Positions 16,478 to 24,947 of a stretch of 64,000 nt of DNA are shown here, piece after piece (position 1 is the first letter of the stretch; the number at the start of each line of letters is the position of its first letter). The position numbers were made by a program, and so were the translations under genes. The notes below the pieces were generated by a model. The model did no database searches. It was not told where the DNA came from and saw only the letters and a list, made by a program, of their open reading frames with translations. The stretch is from Bacillus yapensis. GTDB taxonomy: Bacteria; Bacillota; Bacilli; Bacillales; Cytobacillaceae. The stretch spans positions 124,001-188,000 of the forward strand of contig NZ_SUND01000008.1 in the NCBI RefSeq assembly GCF_005280205.1, given 5' to 3'.

Positions 16478-16887
16478 CATGCTCCAATAATCTGACCAAC
16501 AAAGTTTTCAATTTGTAACATGTCGATCCTTTGAGGGGATAGCTCTATTTTTAGCGAAACAGCGTCTAGGAAAATGTCGTGCAATACATCGACTGCCCCA
16601 CAGAAATTCGGATAAAAGCTGTCTCCCGTACCGAAAATTCCTGTAACAAGCCGAGGGCAATGTAACAATTCTTGTTGTAGAGGGAGCAACTCCTCTGGAA
16701 CATCTCCATCCCCCCAAGTGTAGGTTCCAATTACGAGACTGTCATAACCAGAAATCGAGTCTAGTGAAAAATCTCCGAGAGGGTAACAATCTGTCTCCAT
16801 TCCCTGCTGCCTGAAGCACCCCGATAGAATTTCAGCAAGCTCTTCTGTATTGCCAGTGATGGAGGTATAGACAATCGCTAGCTTCAT
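16477..16887 (-). CDS. Flavodoxin, third gene of the ribonucleotide reductase operon
   Basis: 136 residues with the flavodoxin FMN-phosphate loop SITGNTEE at the N-terminus, and WGDGDVPEE and GTGDSFYPNFCGAVD as the isoalloxazine-binding loops. Its start overlaps the stop of the beta-subunit gene by 4 bp, indicating coupled translation. It is a standard short-chain flavodoxin rather than an NrdI sequence, but its place suggests it donates electrons for assembly or repair of the beta-subunit metal-radical cofactor. That role is inferred from context only. Confidence 0.88.
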   Translation of the reverse strand: MKLAIVYTSITGNTEELAEILSGCFRQQGMETDCYPLGDFSLDSISGYDSLVIGTYTWGDGDVPEELLPLQQELLHCPRLVTGIFGTGDSFYPNFCGAVDVLHDIFLDAVSLKIELSPQRIDMLQIENFVGQIIGA

Positions 16888-17915
16888 AGTTCATCAAAGC
16901 CATTCGTTTCAGACACTTTCGTGTAAGTTCGTGATTTTTGCTCAAAGAAATCAGACTTCGTTTCATTCATCATTTCGTCGCTAAAAACATGAATCCATGG
17001 CATTGGGTTATCTCGTCCATCATAGTGATTTTCCAGCCCTAATTGGCGGAACCGCTTATTAGCTAAATATTCGACATAGCCTTCGAATTCTTCTAAACTG
17101 ATTCCTTCGATATCTTTTAATATGTGCTGAGCCCATTCTTTTTCCAATTCAACGGCAGCAGAAATAGAGTCGTACACATATTGAATATTTTCCGATGTAT
17201 TTAAGTCAGGATTCTCAGTCAACAAAATCCGAATAAATTGCGCGATAAAATAAGCATGCTGCATTTCATCCCTTTGGATATAGCTAATCATTGTGCTCGT
17301 TTTTAGCATTTTTTGTTGCCGAGCTAAATGATAGAAAAAGGCAAAGCCGGCGTAAAAATAAATTCCTTCAAGATTGATCGATTGCACAGCTAATTGGAAT
17401 AAATGCTGTGGAGTAGGTTCATTTCGGAAGTTCTCATAAGCGACTAGGATGATTTGATTTCTTTTACGGACAATGGGGTCATCCTTTGCCTGATTGAATC
17501 GTTCAATTTGCTCACTTAAAGGAATCAACGAGCTTAAAATATAGGAATAAGACTCATTATGGACGGCTTCCTGTTGTGAAATAACCGCAAAAATTGCTTT
17601 AAAGCTTGGGTCTGTCACATAATCCATTACTTGGGTCATCGTTGGTGTTTGCAAACTATCTAGGGATGCAAGCTGTGTGTTCACACGAAGGAATACATCT
17701 TTTTCGATCGAACTTAACTGATCCCATTGCTTAATATCATCCTGCATATTAATTTCCTGCGCCTTCCAAAAATTGGCCAGTAGAGTTTGATACATTCGAT
17801 ACATTTGAGGATAGGCGATATCATTCCAATTCAAAATCCCAGATGCTTGTCCATTTACGATGCCTGTTGATTTATTTGGGAATTGAGGGTTTAATAGTTT
17901 AATTTTTTTGAGCAT
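16884..17915 (-). CDS. Class I ribonucleoside-diphosphate reductase, beta (radical) subunit
   Basis: 343 residues of the ferritin-like R2 family. Metal-ligand segments are all visible: a first carboxylate in FWKAQEINMQDD, EAVHNESYSYI (Glu, His and the radical-bearing Tyr), NLEGIYFY (Glu) and RDEMQHAYF (Glu, His). The radical Tyr and complete ligands argue for an active tyrosyl-radical enzyme of class Ia or Ib type. It starts 14 bp after the alpha gene and ends overlapping the flavodoxin gene. It makes the radical that is passed to the alpha subunit for dNDP synthesis. B. subtilis nrdEF is elsewhere and of a different subfamily. Confidence 0.92.
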   Translation of the reverse strand: MLKKIKLLNPQFPNKSTGIVNGQASGILNWNDIAYPQMYRMYQTLLANFWKAQEINMQDDIKQWDQLSSIEKDVFLRVNTQLASLDSLQTPTMTQVMDYVTDPSFKAIFAVISQQEAVHNESYSYILSSLIPLSEQIERFNQAKDDPIVRKRNQIILVAYENFRNEPTPQHLFQLAVQSINLEGIYFYAGFAFFYHLARQQKMLKTSTMISYIQRDEMQHAYFIAQFIRILLTENPDLNTSENIQYVYDSISAAVELEKEWAQHILKDIEGISLEEFEGYVEYLANKRFRQLGLENHYDGRDNPMPWIHVFSDEMMNETKSDFFEQKSRTYTKVSETNGFDEL

Positions 17916-17929
17916 TAAAAGGTCTCCTC

Positions 17930-20203
17930 TCAGCTATGACAAGCTTCACATTCTTCGATTTCAGTTTGCGACGTGCTGCGAACATAATAGGTTGTTTTGA
18001 TCCCACGTTTCCACGCTTCAAGATGCAAGTCTAAAAGTTCCTTCGCTTTAATATCATGTCGCACGTAGAGGTTGAAGCTTATTCCTTGGTCAATATGGCG
18101 TTGTCTCGCCGCATTCTGCTTGATACTCCAATTCTGGTCAAGTTCATGGCGAACCTTGCGATAGTAATAATAAGTGTGATGGTTTAAATCCGGTGCTGTT
18201 ACTTTAAACTTGAAATTCTTCTTTTCCTCGGCATACTCAAGGGCATATAACGGATCAATTCCGTCCGTTGAACCACCAATTTTCGCAGTTGAGGAATTCG
18301 GAGCAACAGCCATCATCCAACCGTTTCTAACCCCGTTTTCACGAATGTTTTCTTGAAGCTCGATCCATCGCTCGGAGCAATAGCCTTTTCTTTTAAAATA
18401 ATCCCCAGTCTCCCATTCCGACCCTTTAAATAAAGAATAAGAACCTTTCTCCTTGGCTAGTTCCATAGATGCCTTAATCGTGTAGAAGGCAATATCTTCA
18501 TAAACTTCATCTGCATATTGGACTGCTTCATCTGTGTCCCATTCAATTCCCTTCAAAGCGAGAAGATGATGCCATCCGAAGGTACCTAGCCCGACAGCTC
18601 TAAATTTTTCATTCGTCACCTTGGCTTGCTTAACGGAAATATCATTTATATCAATCACGTTATCTAGCATTCTCATTTGAATCGCAATCAATCGTTCTAG
18701 AACATTCGCACCAATAGCATTAGGTAAATGTACGGAAGAAAGATTGCAAACAACAAAATCTCCAGGTCTGCGGACAATGACAATATTACCGTCTGAGTCG
18801 GTGTATTCTTTTTGAATTGTAGTTGCCGACATGTTTTGCGCTATTTCTGTACAAAGATTGCTACAAAAAATGGACGTGCGGCCAGGGCCGAGTATATGTT
18901 TGTTAGGATTTTGACGATTCACCTCATCTCGATAAAACATATATGGTGTGCCTGTTTCAAGCTGTGCTACCATAATGCGAACCATGACATCCATTGCACG
19001 ATACGTTTTACGAGGAAGGAGAGGGTGGTTCACTGCTTCTTCGTATTTCTCCGTGAAGGCTTTGTGCTCGAACTCATCATAAAAATCCTCAAGACCAAGT
19101 GGAACTCCATTTTCATCTTTCCAGCCCATAATTTGTTTGACCTGATGAGGGCAGAAAGTATGCCATTCACCAATGCTTTTACCAGTCTCATCAACCTCTT
19201 CAATTTTTTCCATAAAGAGGTCAGGAATCGAGACTCCTGTAAAAATATCGTGTGCTTTTCGGCGTTCGTCCCCGTTATTGGTTTTTAAATCCAGGAAACC
19301 ATTCATAATATCCTTATGAAAGATATCTAAATAAATAGCCACAGCTCCTTGGCGTTGGCCGAGTTGGTCGACACTGACGGCTGTATCGTTAATTAGGCGT
19401 ATCCAAGGTACAACACCAGAGGAGTTTCCTTTGAATTTTTTAATATCTGAGCCAAGAGCTCGCACCTTACCATAATAAATGCCGATCCCACCACCGTCCT
19501 TGCTTAATCTAGCAATATCCCAGTTGTTCAGATAAATGCTGTCTAAGGAGTCATCGACCGTATCAATGAAACAAGAAGAGAGTTGCCCAAAGCTTTTTCC
19601 AGCGTTTGAAAGAGTAGGAGTTGCAACAGTCATATATAGATTGCTTAACGCCCAGTAAGCTTCCTTTACGTAGGTGAGTCGGTTTTCACGACTTTCGTTT
19701 TTCATCAAGGTCATAGCGATGATCATGAATCGTTCCTGCGGCAGCTCGTACAAGTTTTGATGATAGTCTTTTGCTAAGTAGCGGTCAGATAAAAGGAATA
19801 ATCCCATGTATGTAAAAAGATGATCTCTTTCTGGAGCGATTTCCCGCCCTAATACTTCAATTTCGTTTTTACTGTACGATCGCAGTAAATCACTAGAATA
19901 AATGCCAATGTCAGTTAAGTGTTGAATAAGGGTATAAAAATCGCCATATTTTTGGCTAGGTTCATAGCCTCTTGAGTGGGCTGCTTTTTCATAAAGCTCA
20001 AGTAGAAGCATTTGTGCTGCAACAAAAGTCCAATTCGGCTCAATCATGTCAATTCGATCTAAGGCATACTGAAGGACGAGTTGCTTGCATGAAGCTTCAT
20101 CTGCTGAAAGGATTTGTTGCTCGATTTCTCCAATATTTAAGTTATACTTTTTGGCAGTAAGAGAAAGTGCTTCGAGTACTTGATTTGATTCGATTGTTTG
20201 CAT
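17930..20203 (-). CDS. Class I ribonucleoside-diphosphate reductase, alpha (catalytic) subunit
   Basis: 757 residues. Active-site landmarks: first redox Cys in LSSCFIDTVDD, thiyl-radical loop NLCTEI (Cys and Glu), second redox Cys in VVCNLSSVHLP, the Tyr-Tyr radical relay in KTTYYVRS, and a C-terminal CEACHS pair that is re-reduced by thioredoxin or glutaredoxin. I see no clear N-terminal ATP-cone motif. It reduces ribonucleoside diphosphates with oxygen-dependent radical chemistry and needs no B12. It is nonetheless preceded by a cobalamin riboswitch, a leader terminator and two NrdR boxes, so it should be silenced when B12 is plentiful, probably because a B12-dependent class II enzyme exists elsewhere in the genome. 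Confidence 0.94.
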   Translation of the reverse strand: MQTIESNQVLEALSLTAKKYNLNIGEIEQQILSADEASCKQLVLQYALDRIDMIEPNWTFVAAQMLLLELYEKAAHSRGYEPSQKYGDFYTLIQHLTDIGIYSSDLLRSYSKNEIEVLGREIAPERDHLFTYMGLFLLSDRYLAKDYHQNLYELPQERFMIIAMTLMKNESRENRLTYVKEAYWALSNLYMTVATPTLSNAGKSFGQLSSCFIDTVDDSLDSIYLNNWDIARLSKDGGGIGIYYGKVRALGSDIKKFKGNSSGVVPWIRLINDTAVSVDQLGQRQGAVAIYLDIFHKDIMNGFLDLKTNNGDERRKAHDIFTGVSIPDLFMEKIEEVDETGKSIGEWHTFCPHQVKQIMGWKDENGVPLGLEDFYDEFEHKAFTEKYEEAVNHPLLPRKTYRAMDVMVRIMVAQLETGTPYMFYRDEVNRQNPNKHILGPGRTSIFCSNLCTEIAQNMSATTIQKEYTDSDGNIVIVRRPGDFVVCNLSSVHLPNAIGANVLERLIAIQMRMLDNVIDINDISVKQAKVTNEKFRAVGLGTFGWHHLLALKGIEWDTDEAVQYADEVYEDIAFYTIKASMELAKEKGSYSLFKGSEWETGDYFKRKGYCSERWIELQENIRENGVRNGWMMAVAPNSSTAKIGGSTDGIDPLYALEYAEEKKNFKFKVTAPDLNHHTYYYYRKVRHELDQNWSIKQNAARQRHIDQGISFNLYVRHDIKAKELLDLHLEAWKRGIKTTYYVRSTSQTEIEECEACHS

Positions 20204-20250
20204 GTTAAAACCTCTCTTTTTAAAATTTGGGTCGAGAGGAAAGGGTAAAT

Positions 20251-20281
20251 AAAAAAACCACCTTCAAAATGAAGATGGGTT
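20251..20281 (-). terminator. Leader terminator between the riboswitch and the nrd alpha gene
   Basis: On the minus strand AACCCATCTTCA pairs with TGAAGGTGGTT and is followed by a long T-run. It lies between the riboswitch aptamer and the alpha start codon, so it is the likely off-state of the expression platform. Confidence 0.85.
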
Positions 20282-20372
20282 AAAACGTTGATTTTAAGAT
20301 AGAAAGGAACAAGCCTTTTCTTAAAGACCTTCGTTTTACCTTCCCAACTCCCGAAGAAGATATGACGCGATA

Positions 20373-20525
20373 AAAAAGGCAGGTCTCCTGACTTGTGATC
20401 ATCCTACTCTAAGGCCTTCCCATCATTTCGATAGTGGTTATCCTTATTTCGTCACACTTACAGTTGCGGGTACAGTTCTGGAATTTCACCAGATTCCCTA
20501 TTAAGTCTATTTAGACACCTAATTT
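20373..20525 (-). ncRNA. Cobalamin (B12) riboswitch
   Basis: The minus strand has the conserved cobalamin aptamer core in order: GGGAATCTGGTGAAATTCCAG, then a CTGT-CCCGCAACTGTAA block (the B12 box region), a variable stem, and the 3' closing element GTCAGGAGACCTGCC. These are the landmarks of the RF00174 family. The P1 arms are near 20517-20525 and 20375-20385. It lies in the leader of the class I ribonucleotide reductase operon, followed by a terminator hairpin, which suggests transcriptional shut-off by B12. Confidence 0.95.
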
Positions 20526-20535
20526 ATTGGTTGAT

Positions 20536-20581
20536 ACTATATATTGTGTTATGTTTTTATGAAACCTACTATATATGTAAG
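20536..20581 (-). promoter_or_regulatory. Two NrdR boxes
   Basis: Box 1 at 20536-20549 reads ACACAATATATAGT on the minus strand, an exact match to the NrdR consensus ACACWATATATWGT. Box 2 at 20568-20581 is a weaker copy centred on ACATATATAGT. They are 32 bp apart, three helical turns, the usual spacing of NrdR pairs. Both lie just downstream of the -10 element, where the repressor would block transcription. Confidence 0.88.
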
Positions 20582-20589
20582 TTTGTTTC

Positions 20590-20618
20590 ATTATAAGCGA
20601 TCTGTTTTAGTTTGACAA
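20590..20618 (-). promoter_or_regulatory. Sigma-A promoter of the nrd operon
   Basis: Minus strand: -35 TTGTCA (20613-20618), a 17-bp spacer, -10 TATAAT (20590-20595). Transcription would start near 20583, giving a leader of about 380 nt with NrdR boxes, riboswitch and terminator. Confidence 0.85.
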
Positions 20619-20622
20619 GCAC

Positions 20623-21114
20623 CTATCGATAATTGACAAATTGAACATCAATCGTTAAATCTGCTTCTCGAACAGCCGAAATAATTGCTTGCAGGTCATC
20701 ACGGCTCTTTGCAGTCACGCGGACTTGGTCATCTTGAACCTGACTTTTTACCTTAAGACCACTATTCTTAATAATTGTATTAATTTTCTTTGCGTTATCT
20801 TTATCGATACCTTGAACGAGCTTTGCACGTTGACGCACAGTTCCACCAGATGCACCTTCAATTTTTCCATAATCAAGATTTTTGATTGGTACACTTCTTT
20901 TGATCAACTTACCAAGGAGTACATCCTTAAGTTGATCTAGTTTGTACTCGTCGTCTGAAACAAGAACAAGTTCCTCTTTATCGAGTGTGACATTGCTTTT
21001 ACTCCCTTTAAAATCATAACGAGTGGAGATTTCCTTCATCGTCATCGTAATCGCGTTTGTTACTTCTGAAAATTCTACTTTTGAAACAATATCAAAAGAA
21101 CTTTCTTTTGCCAT
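20623..21114 (-). CDS. yitK: YajQ family nucleotide-binding protein (YitK)
   Basis: 163 residues, UPF0234/YajQ family, two ferredoxin-like subdomains. Landmarks are [19 protein letters not shown] at the N-terminus, [27 protein letters not shown] and [28 protein letters not shown]. Homologues bind nucleotides, and some bind cyclic di-GMP. The second of two adjacent ATGs is preferred because it lies 7 nt from GGAGG. It is divergent from cvfB/yitL, as B. subtilis places yitK beside yitL. Confidence 0.9.
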   Translation of the reverse strand: MAKESSFDIVSKVEFSEVTNAITMTMKEISTRYDFKGSKSNVTLDKEELVLVSDDEYKLDQLKDVLLGKLIKRSVPIKNLDYGKIEGASGGTVRQRAKLVQGIDKDNAKKINTIIKNSGLKVKSQVQDDQVRVTAKSRDDLQAIISAVREADLTIDVQFVNYR

Positions 21115-21210
21115 CATAATTCCTCCTAACTACAATTTCCCATTATGGCTTCATTATAGTAAAATTAACAGGTTCAAACAACTTTCGGATTTTTGAGGAG
21201 TGTTTTTTAA

Positions 21211-22077
21211 ATGGCTTTAAATGATTTTATTGGACAAATTCTAACATTAACGGTGGCACGATATGCCCAGTATGGTTATTTTTTAACGGATGGGGAAGAG
21301 GATATCCTGCTTCATGAAAATGATACAGAGCTTGAATTGAGAGAGGGAGACGAGGTAGAAGTCTTTCTTTACGCCGATAACCATGGGAGAGCAACTGCTA
21401 CAACGACGATCCCTGAGGTTCGTGTAGGCACTTATGGTTGGGCAAAAGTAAGTGATACGAAGGAAGGATTAGGTGTGTTCCTTGATATTGGGATTAACAA
21501 AGAGATGCTCCTAGGGGAAGAGGATTTGCCGACGAAGCAATCTGTTTGGCCGACAGTAGGCGACCTTCTGTACATCACGCTTAGAGTGAATCGGAATAAT
21601 CGTATTTACGTAAAGCTTGCAACTGACCCGATTATTGATGAAAAAAGGGTGAAGGCGACGCGTGAAGATTTTAACAAGAATATTCAAGGGCATATCTACC
21701 GCACAGCGAAGGTAGGAAGCTGGATTTTTACCGCTGAAGGCTATAAAGGCTTTATTCATGAATCTCAGCGTCTTGTGGAACCTCGTTTAGGCGAAAAAGT
21801 AGAGGGGCGCGTTATCGATGTAAAAGAGGACGGGACAATCAATGTTTCCCTTGCGCCACGTAAGCAAGAGGCGTTGGGTGATGATGCAGAGAAAGTCTAC
21901 GCATATTTGCAAACAAGAAACGGTGCTATGCCTTACTGGGATAAAAGTATGCCCGAGGACATTGAGGAGCGTTTCGGAATGAGTAAAGGTGCTTTTAAAA
22001 GGGCATTGGGTAAGCTCATGAAGGATGGCCGCGTGTATCAAGAGAACGGCTGGACGTACAACAAAACAGAGGAATGA
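21211..22077 (+). CDS. cvfB: S1-like RNA-binding protein CvfB (YitL)
   Basis: 288 residues. The protein is built of consecutive S1-like beta-barrels (about 1-65, 70-140, 145-215), including GTYGWAKVSDTKEGLGVFLDIG and GEKVEGRVIDVKEDGTINVSL, and a C-terminal winged-helix domain (EERFGMSKGAFKRALGKLMKDGRVYQENG). CvfB homologues are RNA-binding post-transcriptional regulators; the staphylococcal one affects virulence gene expression. The start has a GGAGTG site 10 nt upstream. Confidence 0.92.
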   Translation: MALNDFIGQILTLTVARYAQYGYFLTDGEEDILLHENDTELELREGDEVEVFLYADNHGRATATTTIPEVRVGTYGWAKVSDTKEGLGVFLDIGINKEMLLGEEDLPTKQSVWPTVGDLLYITLRVNRNNRIYVKLATDPIIDEKRVKATREDFNKNIQGHIYRTAKVGSWIFTAEGYKGFIHESQRLVEPRLGEKVEGRVIDVKEDGTINVSLAPRKQEALGDDAEKVYAYLQTRNGAMPYWDKSMPEDIEERFGMSKGAFKRALGKLMKDGRVYQENGWTYNKTEE

Positions 22078-22164
22078 GTATGAGTCGCTGTTTTCGCTGA
22101 TATTGGGTTTAGACCGATATATGGTCTGGCGGGTGGTTCTAGTCACTCTGCCATTATAGCGGAT

Positions 22165-22275
22165 TGCCGATATAATTGATTTTTCGCCGATAAAATGAGA
22201 TAAACGCCGATATATTTCCATTTTCGCCGATAAAATGAAAAAATCGCCGATATATCCAAATTATCGCCGATATCC
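22165..22275. repeat. 20-bp tandem array of CGCCGATA motifs
   Basis: The motif CGCCGATA starts at 22185, 22205, 22225, 22245 and 22265, with a variant (TGCCGATA) at 22165: an exact 20-bp period. Units alternate between CGCCGATAAAATGA and CGCCGATATAT types, so a 40-bp super-period is also visible. It lies between the convergent cvfB and DUF3941 genes, just before a shared terminator. No reading frame is evident. Confidence 0.9.
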
Positions 22276-22280
22276 ACGAT

Positions 22281-22314
22281 AAAAGAGCTGCTCCCACCAA
22301 GGAGCAGCTCTTTT
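22281..22314. terminator. Bidirectional terminator
   Basis: A perfect 14-bp stem AAAAGAGCTGCTCC / GGAGCAGCTCTTTT between convergent genes. Confidence 0.92.
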
Positions 22315-22317
22315 CGA

Positions 22318-22449
22318 TCATAGATGGTCCGTCTTTTTTGAGTATTGGCGCTTACCTGCTTTGCGATTTTTCTCTCGCTCCATGTTTTTCTCATGGCGGA
22401 AAGCATTGTTGTCCTGCGCTTTTTTATCATTATCAGAAGTATGTGGCAT
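22318..22449 (-). CDS. Small DUF3941-type protein
   Basis: 43 residues, very hydrophilic: MPHTSDNDKKAQDNNAFRH at the start, then an Arg/Lys/Glu-rich segment ending KKTDHL. This is the pattern of the short DUF3941 family found in Bacillaceae. The ATG has AAAGGAG 8 nt upstream, and the bidirectional terminator begins 3 bp after the stop. Function is unknown. The high charge and lack of hydrophobic core suggest a disordered or nucleic-acid-associated peptide. Confidence 0.85.
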   Translation of the reverse strand: MPHTSDNDKKAQDNNAFRHEKNMEREKNRKAGKRQYSKKTDHL

Positions 22450-22668
22450 AAAAAATACTCCTTTCTATTAAAGAATAAAAGTCATCGCTTTATTGTTCTT
22501 CAAGTTAAAAAGGAGTATGTACATATCTTTCTTATTTAAAAAAATCTAATGAGTTACAATATTATGTTTCCACAGCACTTTTCGCTACATCTTCATTGTT
22601 TTTGGGAAATATAGGTATACATAAGAACAATAATATTCAAAAGCAACTAAGTTAGCGAAAAGAGTCTT

Positions 22669-23532
22669 TTACTTAGAAGGTAATTCGTTCAGGAAGAAGA
22701 AGGCAATTGTGCCAGCTCCAGTATGAGAACCAATCGCTGCACCGATATCGGAAATTTTTACATCCGCTACCTTTAACTCTTCCTGAATTAATTCCTTCAT
22801 GTTTTGAGCCATTTCTAGACTGTCTGCATGGCTAATTCCAATCGTTTGCTTTTCTAATTCACTGCCACGCTCGTTCATTACTTCGATAATGCGACGAAGG
22901 AGCTTCTTTTGCCCACGATGTTTTTCAATCGGAACAAGCTTGCCGTCTTCCATATTTAAAAGTGGTTTAATATTCAACAGTCCACCCATAAATGCTGATG
23001 CTTTCGAAAGACGTCCGCCCTTTGCCAAATGGTCTAAATCATCTACTGTAAATAAATGCTCCATATGCTCGCTGCGGAATTTAACATCCTCAAGTACAGC
23101 TTCAAAAGATGCACCTGCATTCGCTAATTTCGCTGCCTCCATGACAACAAGACCACAACCTAATGAAGCACACTTAGTGTCAACAATCTCAAGTTTTAAA
23201 TTTGGGTACTCCTCTTTTACTTGATCGCGAATCATGACGGCCGTTTGATATGTACCGGAAAGGCCAGATGAAAAGGCGATATAAATGCCTTCTTCATTAT
23301 TTTTCGCCATGCTTGTAAAAACTTCTTCGAAAAGGGAAGGAGATACTTGTGATGTTTTTGGCATATGGCCAGAACGAATTGCATCGTAAACTTTGGAAGG
23401 TTTAATTGTGATGAGATCCTCGTATTCCTTATCTTCTAAATGAACTCCCAAAGGAAAGAGAGTCACGCCATTTTCTTCAAAAAACTCTAGTGGTAAATCA
23501 CTCGCGCTGTCAGCTAGAATTTTTACTGACAT
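22669..23532 (-). CDS. DegV family fatty-acid-binding protein (YitS-like)
   Basis: 287 residues from MSVKILADSASDLP. An upstream in-frame TTG is rejected because it overlaps the AGGTG ribosome binding site. DegV landmarks are DSASDLPLEFFEENGV, KTSQVSPSLFEE, SSGLSGTYQTAVMI, GGRLSKASAFMGGLLNIKPLL and IGAAIGSHTGAGTIAFFF. DegV/FakB proteins bind one fatty acid and present it to the FakA kinase. It is next to yitT, as yitS is in B. subtilis. Confidence 0.9.
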   Translation of the reverse strand: MSVKILADSASDLPLEFFEENGVTLFPLGVHLEDKEYEDLITIKPSKVYDAIRSGHMPKTSQVSPSLFEEVFTSMAKNNEEGIYIAFSSGLSGTYQTAVMIRDQVKEEYPNLKLEIVDTKCASLGCGLVVMEAAKLANAGASFEAVLEDVKFRSEHMEHLFTVDDLDHLAKGGRLSKASAFMGGLLNIKPLLNMEDGKLVPIEKHRGQKKLLRRIIEVMNERGSELEKQTIGISHADSLEMAQNMKELIQEELKVADVKISDIGAAIGSHTGAGTIAFFFLNELPSK

Positions 23533-23664
23533 AAAACATACACCTGCTTTCAATCATTTCTTTTAGTTTATAGAAATTATGAGAAAAACTCAATAAATAG
23601 TAGTTAGAATGGGGAAATTAGGGATAAGAGATAGATTTTTCACTCGAAAAAGGAGGTAGTTATT

Positions 23665-24492
23665 ATTCTGCTTCATGTAAAAAAACTCATAGTTGTCTTG
23701 ATTGGAGCTCTATTAAATGCGGTAGCCATGAATCTTTTTCTAATTCCGGCAAACGTATACGCCAGTGGATTCACCGGAACCGCCCAACTATTATCAAGTA
23801 TTTTTGGCGGGAATGTATCGACTGGGATTCTCCTGTTCCTTTTAAATATCCCTGTAACCATTCTTGGTTGGTTAAAAGTAGGGAAGTCGTTCACCTTGTA
23901 CAGCTTTATTAGTGTGGCACTCATGTCGTTATTTCTTGAAATTATCCCAATTTATCAATTATCACATGATATTTTATTAAATGCTGTTTTTGGAGGAGTC
24001 ATTGCGGCAGTAGGAATTGGATTAACGTTAAGAATGGGGGCATCAACTGGAGGATTGGATATCATTGCGATGGTTCTTTCTAGAATGTCAGATCGTCCTG
24101 TGGGGACTTACTTTTTTGCTTTGAATGGCATTATTATTTTGACAGCAGGCTTTTTATTCGGCTGGGAAAAAGCCCTCTACACACTCGTCACTTTGTATGC
24201 TTCCACAAGGGTCATTGATGCGATTCATACTCGTCATGAAAAATTAACAGCGATGATTGTGACAAAAAAATACGAAGAGCTGAAAAACGCGATTCATTCA
24301 AAGTTAATGAGAGGGATTACCACAGTCCCCGCTAAAGGGGCTTTTACAAATGAAACAAAGGAAATGATGATTATTGTGATTACTCGGTATGAGCTTTTTG
24401 AGCTTCAGCAGATTTTAAAAGAGGTCGACCCACATGCATTCACAAATATTGTTCAGACAACGGGGATATTCGGTTTTTTCCGTAAGGACTAG
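23665..24492 (+). CDS. yitT: YitT family membrane protein, probable ATT start
   Basis: About 275 residues. Five hydrophobic helices (LIVVLIGALLNAVAMNLFLIP, the ASGFTGTAQLL region, SFISVALMSLFLEIIPI, AVFGGVIAAVGIGLTL, FFALNGIIILTAGFLFG) are followed by the cytoplasmic DUF2179 domain (YASTRVIDAIHTRHEKLTAMIV). The frame has no ATG, GTG or TTG between the upstream stop at 23632 and a TTG at 23698, which lacks an SD and would cut into the first helix. An AAAGGAGG at 23649-23656 lies 8 nt before ATT at 23665 and 11 nt before CTG at 23668, so a near-cognate start is likely. It follows divergent degV. Function is unknown. Confidence 0.82.
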   Translation: MLLHVKKLIVVLIGALLNAVAMNLFLIPANVYASGFTGTAQLLSSIFGGNVSTGILLFLLNIPVTILGWLKVGKSFTLYSFISVALMSLFLEIIPIYQLSHDILLNAVFGGVIAAVGIGLTLRMGASTGGLDIIAMVLSRMSDRPVGTYFFALNGIIILTAGFLFGWEKALYTLVTLYASTRVIDAIHTRHEKLTAMIVTKKYEELKNAIHSKLMRGITTVPAKGAFTNETKEMMIIVITRYELFELQQILKEVDPHAFTNIVQTTGIFGFFRKD

Positions 24493-24546
24493 TCATTTTT
24501 TGCCGGAGAGTAGAATCTAATGAAGTAGAAAGGAGAGTGCCAAAAG

Positions 24547-24912
24547 ATGAGTCTGTTACAATTCCTATTATTCATCCCGTTTCTATCAAGTCTACTATTT
24601 GGAGAGGGTGAACAAGCTGTTTTCAAAAATGTTCTCGTAGATGGTGAAAAGGGAGAGTATCTTGTTGAAGGGGAAGTTCGTACAGAAGCTGGAGTATTTT
24701 TTTACACAGTGGAGGACGGGCATTATCAATATGTCGATGAAACGAAAGTAACCTTATCGGATAAATCCTCGGCTCCTTTTAAAATTGCTGTGAAGATTCC
24801 TACAGAACAGCTTCCTGATAACGCCACTCTCATACTTAATCTGTATGAACGGGATAAGGCCAATCAGATTGTACATAATTATCCTGTCATATTAGAGGAA
24901 TTTTACGATTAG
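24547..24912 (+). CDS. Secreted small protein, Gmad2-like beta fold
   Basis: 121 residues. The N-terminus MSLLQFLLFIPFLSSLLFGEG is a possible signal peptide without a lipobox. The rest is beta-rich (VFKNVLVDGEKGEYLVEGEVRTEA, then APFKIAVKIP, LILNLYERD). The rhythm resembles the Gmad2 immunoglobulin-like domain found in spore-germination and secreted lipoproteins, but I cannot confirm this by eye. It lies 54 bp after yitT with an AAAGGAG site and its own terminator. Confidence 0.65.
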   Translation: MSLLQFLLFIPFLSSLLFGEGEQAVFKNVLVDGEKGEYLVEGEVRTEAGVFFYTVEDGHYQYVDETKVTLSDKSSAPFKIAVKIPTEQLPDNATLILNLYERDKANQIVHNYPVILEEFYD

Positions 24913-24946
24913 AAAAGCCGGCACCATGTTTCAGTGCCGGCTTTTC
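24913..24946. terminator. Bidirectional terminator
   Basis: AAAAGCCGGCAC pairs with GTGCCGGCTTTT between convergent genes. Confidence 0.92.
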
Positions 24947-24947
24947 T

